NCBI GenBank assembly: GCA_016177205.1
Contig: JACOVS010000039.1
Coordinates: forward strand, 1-54,754
Direction of reading: 5' to 3'
DNA length: 54,754 bases
DNA from: Candidatus Aenigmatarchaeota archaeon
GTDB taxonomy: Archaea > Aenigmatarchaeota > Aenigmatarchaeia > JACPZZ01
Each line of letters starts with the position of its first letter. Within the stretch, counting starts at the first letter, position 1. This document shows positions 33,228 to 40,696 of this stretch, one piece after another. The notes below the pieces were generated by a model that was not told where the DNA came from, made no database searches, and was given only the letters and a program-made list of their open reading frames with translations. Both the position numbers and the translations under genes were made by a program.

Positions 33228-34676
33228 TTAACTTCCAGCAGAATTAATATTAAACTGGCTGGTCAGTTCTTTTGCCGCGGCACGGATTTCTTCAACAGTC
33301 CTCTTCTCAGTTATCGCCCGGCCTACTATCCCATGCCAGTTGTCGCCAGCGACTTTTACCGCGTCTGATATCCTGCCGCCCTGCTCGACCAGCCCGGGAG
33401 ACGCAAACACAGGCTCAATGCCGGTCCCTTCGATAAGTTCACGGTAATGCGCTATCCTGTCGACCTTGTTTCCAGGCACAATAAAATGGTTAACGCCCTG
33501 CCTGGCAGCCATCAAAAACATTTCATCCAGGGCTTCGTCCGATATGTAACCGCCCTCGCTCCTCTTAAACCTCGGGTGCGTCATCTCCGCGCCCACAAAA
33601 ACCGTCAATCCCTGCTGCAACGCCTCACCTGTCCACGCAACCTGCGTTCGCGGGCCTGAAAGCGGGAATAATATTACCGCATCGAGCCCGGCCGCCTTCA
33701 GGTCTTTCATAAACTGTTTGGCTGTATTGGGAATGTCTGTACCCCCTTTCTGGTGGTCGTATATCAGGGGTTTTTTGGTGTGTTTTCTCGCAGCCTCAAC
33801 CCAGCGCTCCCAGCCCTTTCTTCCGGCGTGCGCGGGTATCTTGTAACCGCCTATGCGCGGGATGTCCGCAGTCGCTTCCACCAGCGGTTCGAAAGCCTCG
33901 TAAGGTACGTCACACGCTGGTAAGACGGTCCGACCCTCTATCAGTTTGTCGCCGCCAAGCCCGTATTTCTTTCTCACTTCCGCAGTTCCCCACGCGCGGA
34001 AATACAGCTTAAACGCCGCCTCGTCGGCCGGTGACAGCTTGTTGTTTTCTTTTAGCCAGTCAAATATCTCGCTGGCCGTCACGATCGGCTTGTAACGTGT
34101 GCCTTTTTCGCTGGCGAACTGTTCTATCGCAACCTCGCCGTCTTCGTTGATTTCCTGCCTGTCCACGGCTATGATGCCATAAGGCATTTTGACGCCGTTT
34201 GTTATCCTGCGCATGATTTCGTCCGCCTCGCGCTTAGTCTCGCTTGTCGTAATAACATCATCCACGGGAAGAATCACCGAACCGTCCGGAACAAGGCTCC
34301 CGACAAGCGTCTCCCTTTGCATTTGTTCCTTTGTCACGCCGGAGCCCGTGGCCTCGCCGTACGTCTTTGCGTCCTTTCTGTAAAACGCCCATCCCTTGTT
34401 TATGCCCATCTCCGCCAGGGCCGCGGATGTCGCTACGACCAAGGGTATGCCTTTGTTCGGTATTCCAAGAAGGACATCAAACTTATCCCCGACCGCGCTT
34501 TTGATGGCTTCCGCGTAATACCTCCCGGCTTTGCTGATCTTTTCGCCGTTATCGAAAGCCCCCACGTTCAGAAAGTACGGGGAATCCCTGCCGCTCTTTG
34601 TCCTGAAAGGCCCGCCGATTTTCAGGGCTTCCGTGTCGAGAAGAAACTGGATAAACTGCGCTTTGTACGGCTCCAT
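33228..34676 (-). CDS. pyrEF: Bifunctional UMP synthase, OPRT-OMP decarboxylase fusion
   Basis: A 482-residue fusion of the last two pyrimidine steps. Residues 1 to about 215 are orotate phosphoribosyltransferase with the PRPP-binding VILPVDDVITTSE. The rest is an OMP decarboxylase with IYDHQKGGTDIP, the variant catalytic Asp-Lys-Asp array of an archaeal/bacterial subfamily, and FPLSGPRTQVAW. The N-to-C order is as in eukaryotic UMPS. A TATA-like GCATAAATATC (34707-34717) lies about 35 bp upstream of the ATG. Confidence 0.9.
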   Translation of the reverse strand: MEPYKAQFIQFLLDTEALKIGGPFRTKSGRDSPYFLNVGAFDNGEKISKAGRYYAEAIKSAVGDKFDVLLGIPNKGIPLVVATSAALAEMGINKGWAFYRKDAKTYGEATGSGVTKEQMQRETLVGSLVPDGSVILPVDDVITTSETKREADEIMRRITNGVKMPYGIIAVDRQEINEDGEVAIEQFASEKGTRYKPIVTASEIFDWLKENNKLSPADEAAFKLYFRAWGTAEVRKKYGLGGDKLIEGRTVLPACDVPYEAFEPLVEATADIPRIGGYKIPAHAGRKGWERWVEAARKHTKKPLIYDHQKGGTDIPNTAKQFMKDLKAAGLDAVILFPLSGPRTQVAWTGEALQQGLTVFVGAEMTHPRFKRSEGGYISDEALDEMFLMAARQGVNHFIVPGNKVDRIAHYRELIEGTGIEPVFASPGLVEQGGRISDAVKVAGDNWHGIVGRAITEKRTVEEIRAAAKELTSQFNINSAGS

Positions 34677-34768
34677 TTAGATCTTAGTTTAATAACAATG
34701 TCAGATATTTATGCTCTTTTTGCCTTCCTTTTTAATCGCTTAGGTCAATTAATCAAACAGGCAAATTG

Positions 34769-34822
34769 GAAGCATACCATACGATAACTAGAAGCGTATC
34801 CTATACCAATTGGGTATGTTTC
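34769..34822 (+). repeat. Nested inverted repeats of the GCATACC family
   Basis: GAAGCGTATCC (34791-34801), a 10-nt loop and GGGTATGTTTC (34812-34822) pair over 11 bp with G-U pairs; an earlier GGAAGCATACC (34769-34778) could compete for the same arm. The arms match the palindromic repeats at 34981, 35112 and 50285. Read as RNA it is a stable hairpin in the tRNA leader region. Confidence 0.55.
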
Positions 34823-34837
34823 AGTTCGCAGCGCTAG

Positions 34838-34898
34838 AAATATGTGCATCGGAAACTGACGCATACATAGTATGCGTCCGGTTGAAAAGCACATATTT
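34838..34898 (+). ncRNA. Two-stem RNA module upstream of tRNA-Gln
   Basis: Outer 10-bp stem (AAATATGTGC, 34838-34847, with GCACATATTT, 34889-34898), an 11-nt segment ATCGGAAACTG, an inner 8-bp stem (ACGCATAC/GTATGCGT) with a 3-nt loop, and an 11-nt segment CCGGTTGAAAA. It ends 9 nt before the tRNA. The same plan with changed stem sequences and the identical 5' internal segment occurs inside intron 1 of the tRNA. Known class not identified. Confidence 0.55.
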
Positions 34899-34945
34899 CA
34901 GTCGAATAGCCCCGTAGTGCAGCGGCCAAGCACGGCGGGCTTTGG

Positions 34946-35034
34946 GTAGTCACAAATTGAAGCTTGTGCATCGGAAACTGAAGCATACCTATGGTATGCT
35001 TCTAGCTGCAAAGCGCAAGCTTAAGCTAGAAGTT
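34946..35034 (+). other. tRNA-Gln intron 1 (position 37/38) holding the RNA module
   Basis: An 89-nt intron at the canonical site. The bulge-helix-bulge is complete: central helix CTTT (34940-34943) with GAAG (35029-35032), 5' bulge GGG cut after GG, 3' bulge TTA cut after TT, inner helix TAGT/GCTA. Within it 34960-35022 forms the same two-stem module as 34838-34898: outer stem AAGCTTGTGC/GCGCAAGCTT, ATCGGAAACTG, inner stem AAGCATACC/GGTATGCTT. Confidence 0.88.
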
Positions 35035-35049
35035 ACCCGTAAACGGCGG

Positions 35050-35083
35050 AAGTGCTGAAGTGTAAAAATTTCGCACTGCCGAT
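35050..35083 (+). other. tRNA-Gln intron 2, in the T arm (position 53/54)
   Basis: A 34-nt intron between T-stem nucleotide 53 and T54. Bulge-helix-bulge: central helix CGGC (35044-35047) with GCCG (35078-35081), 5' bulge GGA cut after GG, 3' bulge ATT cut after AT, inner helix AGTGC/GCACT. Removing it restores a perfect T arm with a 7-nt TTCGAAT loop. Without its removal the T stem cannot form. Confidence 0.88.
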
Positions 35084-35111
35084 TTCGAATCCGCCCGGGG
35101 CTAATCAGCTA

Positions 35112-35143
35112 GAGGCATACCGTATACTGTATCGGTATGCCTC
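35112..35143 (+). repeat. Palindromic repeat after tRNA-Gln
   Basis: GAGGCATACCG, a 10-nt loop TATACTGTAT, and CGGTATGCCTC form an 11-bp hairpin 8 bp after the tRNA. It is nearly identical in its core to 50285-50318. A further half copy, GGCATGCTTCAG, begins at 35155. It may act as a terminator or belong to a dispersed repeat family. Confidence 0.65.
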
Positions 35144-35215
35144 GGCCTGAATATCGGCATGCTTCAGTCTAAAAACAAACACGGAAGTGTTTGTCAATTA
35201 GTCGTAGGTGTTTTA

Positions 35216-35734
35216 ATGCAAGTCTCCGTATTGCGCATCGGCCATCGCATTTTCCGCGACCAGCGGATAACAACGCATTGCGCTCTCGCTTCGCGGGCGT
35301 TCGGAGCGGACGAGATAATTATCGTCGGGGATAAGGATGAAAAACTAAAAAAGAACGTGGAAAAAATCTCTTCGGAATGGGGTGGGAATTTTAAAATCTC
35401 TTTCTCGGCAACATGGAAAGATATTATTAAAAAGTTTTTGGCGGAAGGCTGCAAAACCGTGCATCTTACCATGTACGGTCGGCCTGTGCAGGACGTTGAA
35501 AAGGAGATACGAAAAGAGAATAAAATATTGCTCATCGCCGGCGGCGAGAAAGTTCCCGCTGAAGTTTATCAAATGGCCGATTACAACGTTTCCGTCACGA
35601 CGCAGCCGCACTCCGAAGTCAGCAGCATCGCGGTTTTCCTGGACAGGGTTTTCGGGGGCGAAGAATTGAACAAAGAGTTCAAAAACGCCAGAAGGAAAAT
35701 AATACCCTCTGCCAAAGGAAAAAGGTTTGCTTAG
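35216..35734 (+). CDS. trm56: tRNA (cytidine(56)-2'-O)-methyltransferase
   Basis: The archaeal SPOUT enzyme that methylates the ribose of C56 in the tRNA T-loop. MQVSVLRIGHRIFRDQRITTHCALASRAFGADEI and the knot-region LLIAGGEKVPAEVYQMADYNVSVTTQPHSEVSS... SIAVFLDR are diagnostic. ATG 35216 has GGTG upstream; the longer frame enters the repeat region. 172 residues is normal. Its neighbour is a tRNA with an intron three nucleotides before C56. Confidence 0.93.
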   Translation: MQVSVLRIGHRIFRDQRITTHCALASRAFGADEIIIVGDKDEKLKKNVEKISSEWGGNFKISFSATWKDIIKKFLAEGCKTVHLTMYGRPVQDVEKEIRKENKILLIAGGEKVPAEVYQMADYNVSVTTQPHSEVSSIAVFLDRVFGGEELNKEFKNARRKIIPSAKGKRFA

Positions 35735-35739
35735 TTTTT

Positions 35740-36645
35740 CTACATTTTCACGCGCATGAAATCCTTTGCCGTTATCGTATCCGGGAATATTTTTTTAGCC
35801 GACGTTTCAAAGTCCTTCAGCGAATGGTAGCGCCTGGAGAAATGGGTCAATATCAATTTTTTAACGCCGGCCTTCTTTGCGATTTCCGCGACTTCGTCAA
35901 CGCTTGAGTGCGATTTCCTTCTCTTCTCTTCGGACACAACGTCCTCAAGAAAGGTTGAATCGTGTATCAGTATGTCCGCATTTTCGGAGATTTTTATCAT
36001 GTTGCCGCACGGGGTCGTGTCCCCGGAATAAACTATCTTCCTGCCTAAGCGCGTTGTCGACACGTCCTCAAGTTTTATTTTAGTTCCTCTGTGGACAACA
36101 CTTCCTTCTTCCTTTAATTTCCCTATGACCGGCCCCTGCTTTAATCCATAAACGGAAGCTTTTTTCAAATCCACATTGATCCTGTCGTTTTCCTTGAAAC
36201 AATAAGCAACCGCAGGCACGGTGTGGGCTACAGGTATGGAAAAGACTGAAAAATCCTCGTACCTGGCAACTGTTTCTATGTCATTTCCCTGGAAATCCAA
36301 AGACTTGCCTTTAACCGGGAAACCGACTCCCCAGTGTCCGAGTTCCAATATGTCCGAAACGAACAATTCCGCCTCCGGCCCGTAGATTGTCAAGGGTTTA
36401 TTCCGGTCCTCCAAGTTCATAGACTGTATCAGTCCTATAAGGCCGGCGAAATGGTCCGCGTGCCAATGAGTAATGAAAATGTCGTCGATCTTCATCGGGC
36501 TTTCGCCCGCAATTGCCATCTGCCTCTGCGTTCCCTCGCCGCAATCCCACAAAAGCTGCCGGCCTTCGTACTTTAATAGTATGGCCGGGTGGTTCCGCTC
36601 GCGCGAGGGAATTCCGGATCCTGTGCCAAGAAAAACTATCTCCAT
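35740..36645 (-). CDS. rnz: Ribonuclease Z (tRNA 3' endonuclease)
   Basis: The metallo-beta-lactamase enzyme that trims tRNA 3' trailers before CCA addition. THWHADHFAGL holds the HxHxDH metal site; IVYSGDT, ILIHDSTF and LILTHFSRRY give the remaining ligands and the RNase Z exosite region. ATG 36645 is the first ATG, with GGATGAT overlap sequence from the cca stop as ribosome site; a TTG at 36660 overlapping cca is possible. About 301 residues, family normal. It shares an operon with cca. Confidence 0.94.
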   Translation of the reverse strand: MEIVFLGTGSGIPSRERNHPAILLKYEGRQLLWDCGEGTQRQMAIAGESPMKIDDIFITHWHADHFAGLIGLIQSMNLEDRNKPLTIYGPEAELFVSDILELGHWGVGFPVKGKSLDFQGNDIETVARYEDFSVFSIPVAHTVPAVAYCFKENDRINVDLKKASVYGLKQGPVIGKLKEEGSVVHRGTKIKLEDVSTTRLGRKIVYSGDTTPCGNMIKISENADILIHDSTFLEDVVSEEKRRKSHSSVDEVAEIAKKAGVKKLILTHFSRRYHSLKDFETSAKKIFPDTITAKDFMRVKM

Positions 36646-36649
36646 AATA

Positions 36650-38023
36650 TCATCCGCCAAAGAATTTCCTGAGGAAAATTTTCGCGCCGGGCGCCCGGGC
36701 CGATTTGTATATCTTTTCGTCCTCGGCTATTTTGAAGCCCCTTGAAACCGACGCCGCTATGTAACTCGGTATTCCAGTTTCTTCCAGGTTCTTTTGGCCG
36801 GCTTTTAAAAGTTCCGACAGATAAGCGGCCGCTTCCGTGTGTTTTCTTTCCGTTTCAGCGACCCAGTTAATTCCCTCGATATAAGGCCTTCGCACAGAGT
36901 TTTTCATATAATGCGCTACGAAGTTGCGCGCGTTCGAATGGGCGAATATAGGCGGCCCGACCCTTTTTTTCACGTTGGGTAGTTTGTGCACCGCCATCTC
37001 AAACAGGATGATGCCCGTGGATTTTCCGTCCGACCACACGTCCCTGTTCATGGACGCAAAATCGTTCTCCCTGAGCATGTGGTCTATCCTCTCCGCCGCC
37101 CTTCTCAATTGCGGCCAGAGTATGTCCGCCACAACTTTCGGCGGCTTGAAAACAATTGCGATCAGTTTGGCGTCTCTTGATCTCCGCAATTTTGCGAATT
37201 CCGCCCTTCCCAAAGGCTTCTCTTCGGGCGGAAAAAAGAATTTTTCCGAAGGTTTTTTGCAGAAATCGTCAGCTCTGGAGACCAGAGCTTCAAAACTTTT
37301 GGCGGAAACGGCTGCGGCGACATTGCGGTTCGGGTCGACAGGGTCAATCAACGCCATTGGCGAAGAGAACTTCTGACGGACCGGCCTGCTGTCAAGCGTT
37401 ATTATGGTTCCGGCCTTCCAGCCCGCTATCGAATTTATCGCATTCTCAAAAGACCCGTATTTTATTATGAGCAGGTCGCATATGTAGCCGGAAAACCCTT
37501 CTGTCTTCAGGTCCGCGCCGTAGACGCCGGCCGCCTTGCAAAATTGTTTTAACAGCCTTACGTCATTGGCCTGTTCAGGCCTCATATTCTTTTCTATGTA
37601 TTTCACGTGGAACGGCGTCCTGTCAACTGCGGATTTGATCTTATCGGCCGAGGATAACTTGTAGCACGGCACAATATCCACCTGGTATTTTCCCACAAAG
37701 CCTCTCACGTAAGGGTGTTGCGCGTAGGATACGGTGTGCCTGCCGCCAACCGACTTTATCGCGGCCCTGCCGATTGACAGGCCTATATTACCCAACTCGT
37801 CTTCTTTCACGCTTTCCGGAAACGCAACAAAGATATCTATTTCCTTTTTCTCTTTCATCCATGTGTTCCTCGTTATCGACCCCGCAAGTATGGTCTCGGC
37901 GCCGTACTTGTCCGCGAATTTTCCCACCTCTATCAGGAGCCTCCGGGATATTTTCTTTATTTCTTCCCCGTCCTTCCTGCCTGGTAGTATTCTTTTCAAG
38001 GCCTTTCTAAGAACGCCCTTCAT
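36650..38023 (-). CDS. cca: CCA-adding enzyme, archaeal class I
   Basis: Adds CCA to tRNA 3' ends; needed here because the tRNA-Gln gene lacks CCA. ILAGSITRNTW...KEIDIFVAFP shows the GS motif (48-49) and acidic pair (E61, D63). VGGRHTVSYAQHPYVRGFVGKYQVDIVPCYK is typical of the class I head and neck. 457 residues is the usual length. The stop lies within the start region of rnz, so the two are co-translated. Confidence 0.96.
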   Translation of the reverse strand: MKGVLRKALKRILPGRKDGEEIKKISRRLLIEVGKFADKYGAETILAGSITRNTWMKEKKEIDIFVAFPESVKEDELGNIGLSIGRAAIKSVGGRHTVSYAQHPYVRGFVGKYQVDIVPCYKLSSADKIKSAVDRTPFHVKYIEKNMRPEQANDVRLLKQFCKAAGVYGADLKTEGFSGYICDLLIIKYGSFENAINSIAGWKAGTIITLDSRPVRQKFSSPMALIDPVDPNRNVAAAVSAKSFEALVSRADDFCKKPSEKFFFPPEEKPLGRAEFAKLRRSRDAKLIAIVFKPPKVVADILWPQLRRAAERIDHMLRENDFASMNRDVWSDGKSTGIILFEMAVHKLPNVKKRVGPPIFAHSNARNFVAHYMKNSVRRPYIEGINWVAETERKHTEAAAYLSELLKAGQKNLEETGIPSYIAASVSRGFKIAEDEKIYKSARAPGAKIFLRKFFGG

Positions 38024-38048
38024 AATTAGTTTTTAATCGAACCGATAT

Positions 38049-38681
38049 TTAACGTGGTTTTTTCGCCAGCTTTGCCGCCAAGTAGCCAAAGGCGAAACCG
38101 CCTATGTGCGCCCAAAATGCAACATTGCTGCCGCCGTACCCGGCGAGCGTCGCGACCCCGAAGAAAAGCTGAATTAAAAACCAGAAGCCTATCACCAGCC
38201 ATGCCGGAGTCTGGCCCACCCAATACCCGGCGGACGTGGTTATTCTAGCTTGAGGAAACAAAACCATGTAAAATCCCAGTATGCCCGAAACCGCGCCGGA
38301 AGCGCCTATCGAGGGGGTTGTCGAGGAGGGATCGGTCGCATATTGAACAAGGGCTGCGGCCGCGCCGGATACAACGTAAAGGAAAAGGAACCTAAGCCTT
38401 CCGAGCCTGTCCTCCACATTGTCGCCGAATATCCACAGGTACCACATGTTTCCGAAAATGTGGTCAAAGCCTGCGTGCAGGAACATAGAGGTGAATACGG
38501 TGATTACCGCGTACAATGACGGGAAGTAGTACGGGGTAAAGCCAAGCGTATAAATGATATTTTCGAAGTCTGAAAGGCTGGCCAAGAACACAAGAACGTT
38601 TATCAGAATAAGCGAAACCGTAACAATCGGAAAGTCTCTGGTTTTAATCGAGTCCCCGTACGGGAAGAACTGGCCTTTCAT
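38049..38681 (-). CDS. Rhomboid-family intramembrane serine protease
   Basis: A 210-residue six-helix membrane protein. The catalytic Ser128 lies in SIGASGAVSG and the His192 in FWAHIGGF, with the helix 2 HAGFDHIFGNMW motif (H69, H74, N78) also intact. Rhomboids cleave substrates within the membrane. It is preceded on its strand by the dCMP deaminase gene (33 bp) and separated by 25 bp from cca. Substrates cannot be inferred. Confidence 0.93.
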   Translation of the reverse strand: MKGQFFPYGDSIKTRDFPIVTVSLILINVLVFLASLSDFENIIYTLGFTPYYFPSLYAVITVFTSMFLHAGFDHIFGNMWYLWIFGDNVEDRLGRLRFLFLYVVSGAAAALVQYATDPSSTTPSIGASGAVSGILGFYMVLFPQARITTSAGYWVGQTPAWLVIGFWFLIQLFFGVATLAGYGGSNVAFWAHIGGFAFGYLAAKLAKKPR

Positions 38682-38714
38682 GATTAGTTTTAGCCGGGCT
38701 TTTCTAAAAGCTTA

Positions 38715-39224
38715 TTAAAAGCAGAGTTCGTCTACCTGCCTGATTTTCAGCATCGAAGGGTCCACTGGAACAAGTTCTATGTTCGCCTCCTTCAGGAAGC
38801 GGACCGCATGCTCTCCGGGATAGTTCCCTGCGAAAATTATTTTCTTTATTCCGGCGTTGATAAGGTTTTTTGCACAGGCCACACACGGCGGGCCTGCGGT
38901 AACGTATAATGTTGAATCTTCCGTACTAACGCCGTGCTTGGCGGCGTGCAATATGGCATTCTCCTCGGCATGGACGGTTCTTATACAATGCTCCTTTGTA
39001 GAGCCGTCTTCGTCTTCACGCTTTACCACAAGGCATCCCACTTCCGTGCAATGTTTGCCGCCCGAAGGCGAGCCATTATAACCTGTGGATAATATTCTGT
39101 TGCCTTTTACAAGGACTGCTCCAACGTGCCTGCGCAAACATGTCGCGCGCGACGCAACTTCGATCGCTATGCGCATAAAATACTCGTCGAAATCGGGCCG
39201 CTTCCACTCTGCCAAAAATATCAC
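38715..39224 (-). CDS. dCMP deaminase-family protein
   Basis: A zinc-dependent deoxycytidylate deaminase, which makes dUMP for thymidylate synthesis. TVHAEENA (H85, E87) and PPCVACAKNL (C114, C117) are the metal and catalytic motifs, with HVGAVLV and GYNGSPSG substrate-binding loops. An inserted Cys/His cluster (KHCTEVGC, EHC) matches the second zinc site of this family. Start codon GTG 39224; Met17 is an alternative but would lose conserved residues. Confidence 0.92.
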   Translation of the reverse strand: MIFLAEWKRPDFDEYFMRIAIEVASRATCLRRHVGAVLVKGNRILSTGYNGSPSGGKHCTEVGCLVVKREDEDGSTKEHCIRTVHAEENAILHAAKHGVSTEDSTLYVTAGPPCVACAKNLINAGIKKIIFAGNYPGEHAVRFLKEANIELVPVDPSMLKIRQVDELCF

Positions 39225-39277
39225 TGATTATCAGATCTGGCCTGCGATTTAAATATCCCGATCAATATCGGAATTAC

Positions 39278-40153
39278 ATGTCCGGCCTTTTATATCCTAT
39301 GGGCCTGAATGCGCCCGGTTACACGCCCGACCCGGAAAAATGCAAAGTCTGGTATTTCGGCGTGCCTTTCGACGCCACAGTATGTTATTTGGCCGGTTGC
39401 AGGTTCGGGCCGAAGGTTTTTCGTGAAGCCTTTTTGCAGAACGAAGTTTATGACATCAGGACAGGAACAAATCTCCTGGACATAGGTTTTTTTGATTTAG
39501 GCGACATGGAACCTGTCAGGGAAAGCGCGGAAAAAACTTTGCAGCGTGTTAAGGCGCAGACAGCGCACATATTGGAAAAGGGGAAATTCCCGCTGATGAT
39601 AGGCGGCGAACATACCTTGACCGCCGGGGCTGTGTGGGCCTGCGCCGAAAAATTCAAGGACGTTAAGGTCGTTCAGTTCGATGCGCATGACGATTTGCGC
39701 ACGGACTTCGAGGGAAGCCGCTTCGACCACGCCTGCGCGATGAACTTATGCGTTGAAAAAATAGGCATGAAAAATCTTATGGGAATAGGGATAAGGGCGT
39801 CGCCGCAATCAAGCTCAAAGTTCAAGGACCGGACAATTTACCGTTACCAGTTGCGCGACAACTTTGAAGCTGCTAGGAAGGAACTCCTGGATTTTGTTAA
39901 AGATGCAAACGTTTACATAACGGTGGACATGGACTGTTTTGATCCGGGCATAGCACCGGGCGTCGGCACGCCTGAGCCTGATGGAATGCTGTACCACGAA
40001 GTATTGGGGCTGATAAAAGTTTTGAAAAACGCAAAGAAAATCGTAGGCATGGACATCGTTGAATTGCGTCCGCTGCCGGATAACAACGTAACCGAAATGA
40101 CCGCCTCAAAACTTTTCATGGAAACGGTGGCGCAGCTAAAAGACAAAATTTAA
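39278..40153 (+). CDS. speB: Agmatinase-family ureohydrolase
   Basis: A 291-residue binuclear manganese ureohydrolase that removes urea from agmatine or an agmatine-derived compound. GGEHT (H112), FDAHDDLR (D135, H137, D139) and VDMDCFDPGIAPGVGTPEP are the metal-binding motifs. A TATA-like GATTTAAATA (about 39246-39256) lies 25-30 bp before the ATG, so the mRNA is probably leaderless. It converges on the aIF5A gene with 13 bp between; archaeal ureohydrolases of this group can act in hypusine formation on aIF5A. Confidence 0.9.
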   Translation: MSGLLYPMGLNAPGYTPDPEKCKVWYFGVPFDATVCYLAGCRFGPKVFREAFLQNEVYDIRTGTNLLDIGFFDLGDMEPVRESAEKTLQRVKAQTAHILEKGKFPLMIGGEHTLTAGAVWACAEKFKDVKVVQFDAHDDLRTDFEGSRFDHACAMNLCVEKIGMKNLMGIGIRASPQSSSKFKDRTIYRYQLRDNFEAARKELLDFVKDANVYITVDMDCFDPGIAPGVGTPEPDGMLYHEVLGLIKVLKNAKKIVGMDIVELRPLPDNNVTEMTASKLFMETVAQLKDKI

Positions 40154-40166
40154 CCGGTAAATCGGG

Positions 40167-40562
40167 TCAGCCCTTGGCTTCCCGCAGTATCTTCTTGCCG
40201 ATGACTTCCCAGTACATTACTTCGCCGCCTTCTTTTATTTCGGATTTAATTTCCTCGGGTATCTCCGCTTCAAACTGCGAATAGTCCTGCATGTCCATCA
40301 ACTGCGCCGTGCTGCCGCTTATCGCAAGGACCTGGGCCATCTTTTTAAGAATGATGGGAACTTCTATTTCGGAATCTCCGGGCTTGACGACAGATCTTCT
40401 TCGCCCGTCAAAAATCCCGTTCGCTTCCACCCTAGCTTTCGCGGAGCCGTGCTTGCCGGACTTGGAAATATCAATGCTCGCAACCTTGCACACTTCGCCG
40501 TCGATAAGAACGAATTGGCCGGGTTTGAGGTGTTTTACCGAAGTGGTCGTAGTGTCAGCCAT
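40167..40562 (-). CDS. eif5a: Translation factor aIF5A
   Basis: The archaeal homologue of eIF5A/EF-P, which aids peptide bond formation at difficult sequences. DISKSGKHGSAKARVEANG carries the hypusine site, Lys37. The N-terminal SH3-like and C-terminal OB-like halves are complete at 131 residues. The leader on the minus strand contains AAAAAAGTTTAACCAAAAG, related to the 30-nt element at other gene starts. Adjacent agmatinase supports a link to hypusination. Confidence 0.96.
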   Translation of the reverse strand: MADTTTTSVKHLKPGQFVLIDGEVCKVASIDISKSGKHGSAKARVEANGIFDGRRRSVVKPGDSEIEVPIILKKMAQVLAISGSTAQLMDMQDYSQFEAEIPEEIKSEIKEGGEVMYWEVIGKKILREAKG

Positions 40563-40696
40563 TCCATCATCTTTTGGTTAAACTTTTTTGAACAACGAAA
40601 AGCAAAGCTTTTCCTGCGAAGTTTAAATCAATAAACAATATGACAATTGCACGCTTAAATTCTTTTGAAATTTATCAAAAATTCGTGGGGCGCATT

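Larger units (their letters stand above)
34908..35103 (+). tRNA. tRNA-Gln(UUG) with two introns
   Basis: Exons 34908-34945, 35035-35049 and 35084-35103 give a 73-nt tRNA: acceptor AGCCCCG/CGGGGCT, D-arm GTGC-AGCGGCCAA-GCAC, anticodon stem GCGGG/CCCGT with anticodon TTG (34942-34944), a 4-nt variable loop, T-arm GGCGG-TTCGAAT-CCGCC, discriminator A. CCA is not encoded, consistent with the nearby CCA enzyme. Acceptor and D-arm match archaeal tRNA-Gln. No TATA box is found at the expected -26, so transcription probably starts farther upstream, through the hairpins. Confidence 0.92.

Noticed and set aside
34699..34787. 29-codon frame starting ATGTCAGATATT
   Set aside because: It runs into the inverted repeat and has no ribosome site or conserved feature.
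34946..35034. Box C/D, K-turn or hammerhead RNA in intron 1
   Set aside because: CUGA is present, but no matching C box, no tandem G-A pairs next to a 3-nt bulge, and no hammerhead core order.
35036..35103. Long variable arm, which would make the tRNA Leu or Ser
   Set aside because: The apparent arm is an intron: only removal of 35050-35083 gives a paired T stem and a 7-nt T loop, and the anticodon is TTG.
38715..39224. ComE-type or riboflavin deaminase identity
   Set aside because: The GYNGSPSG loop and the second Cys/His site fit dCMP deaminases best.
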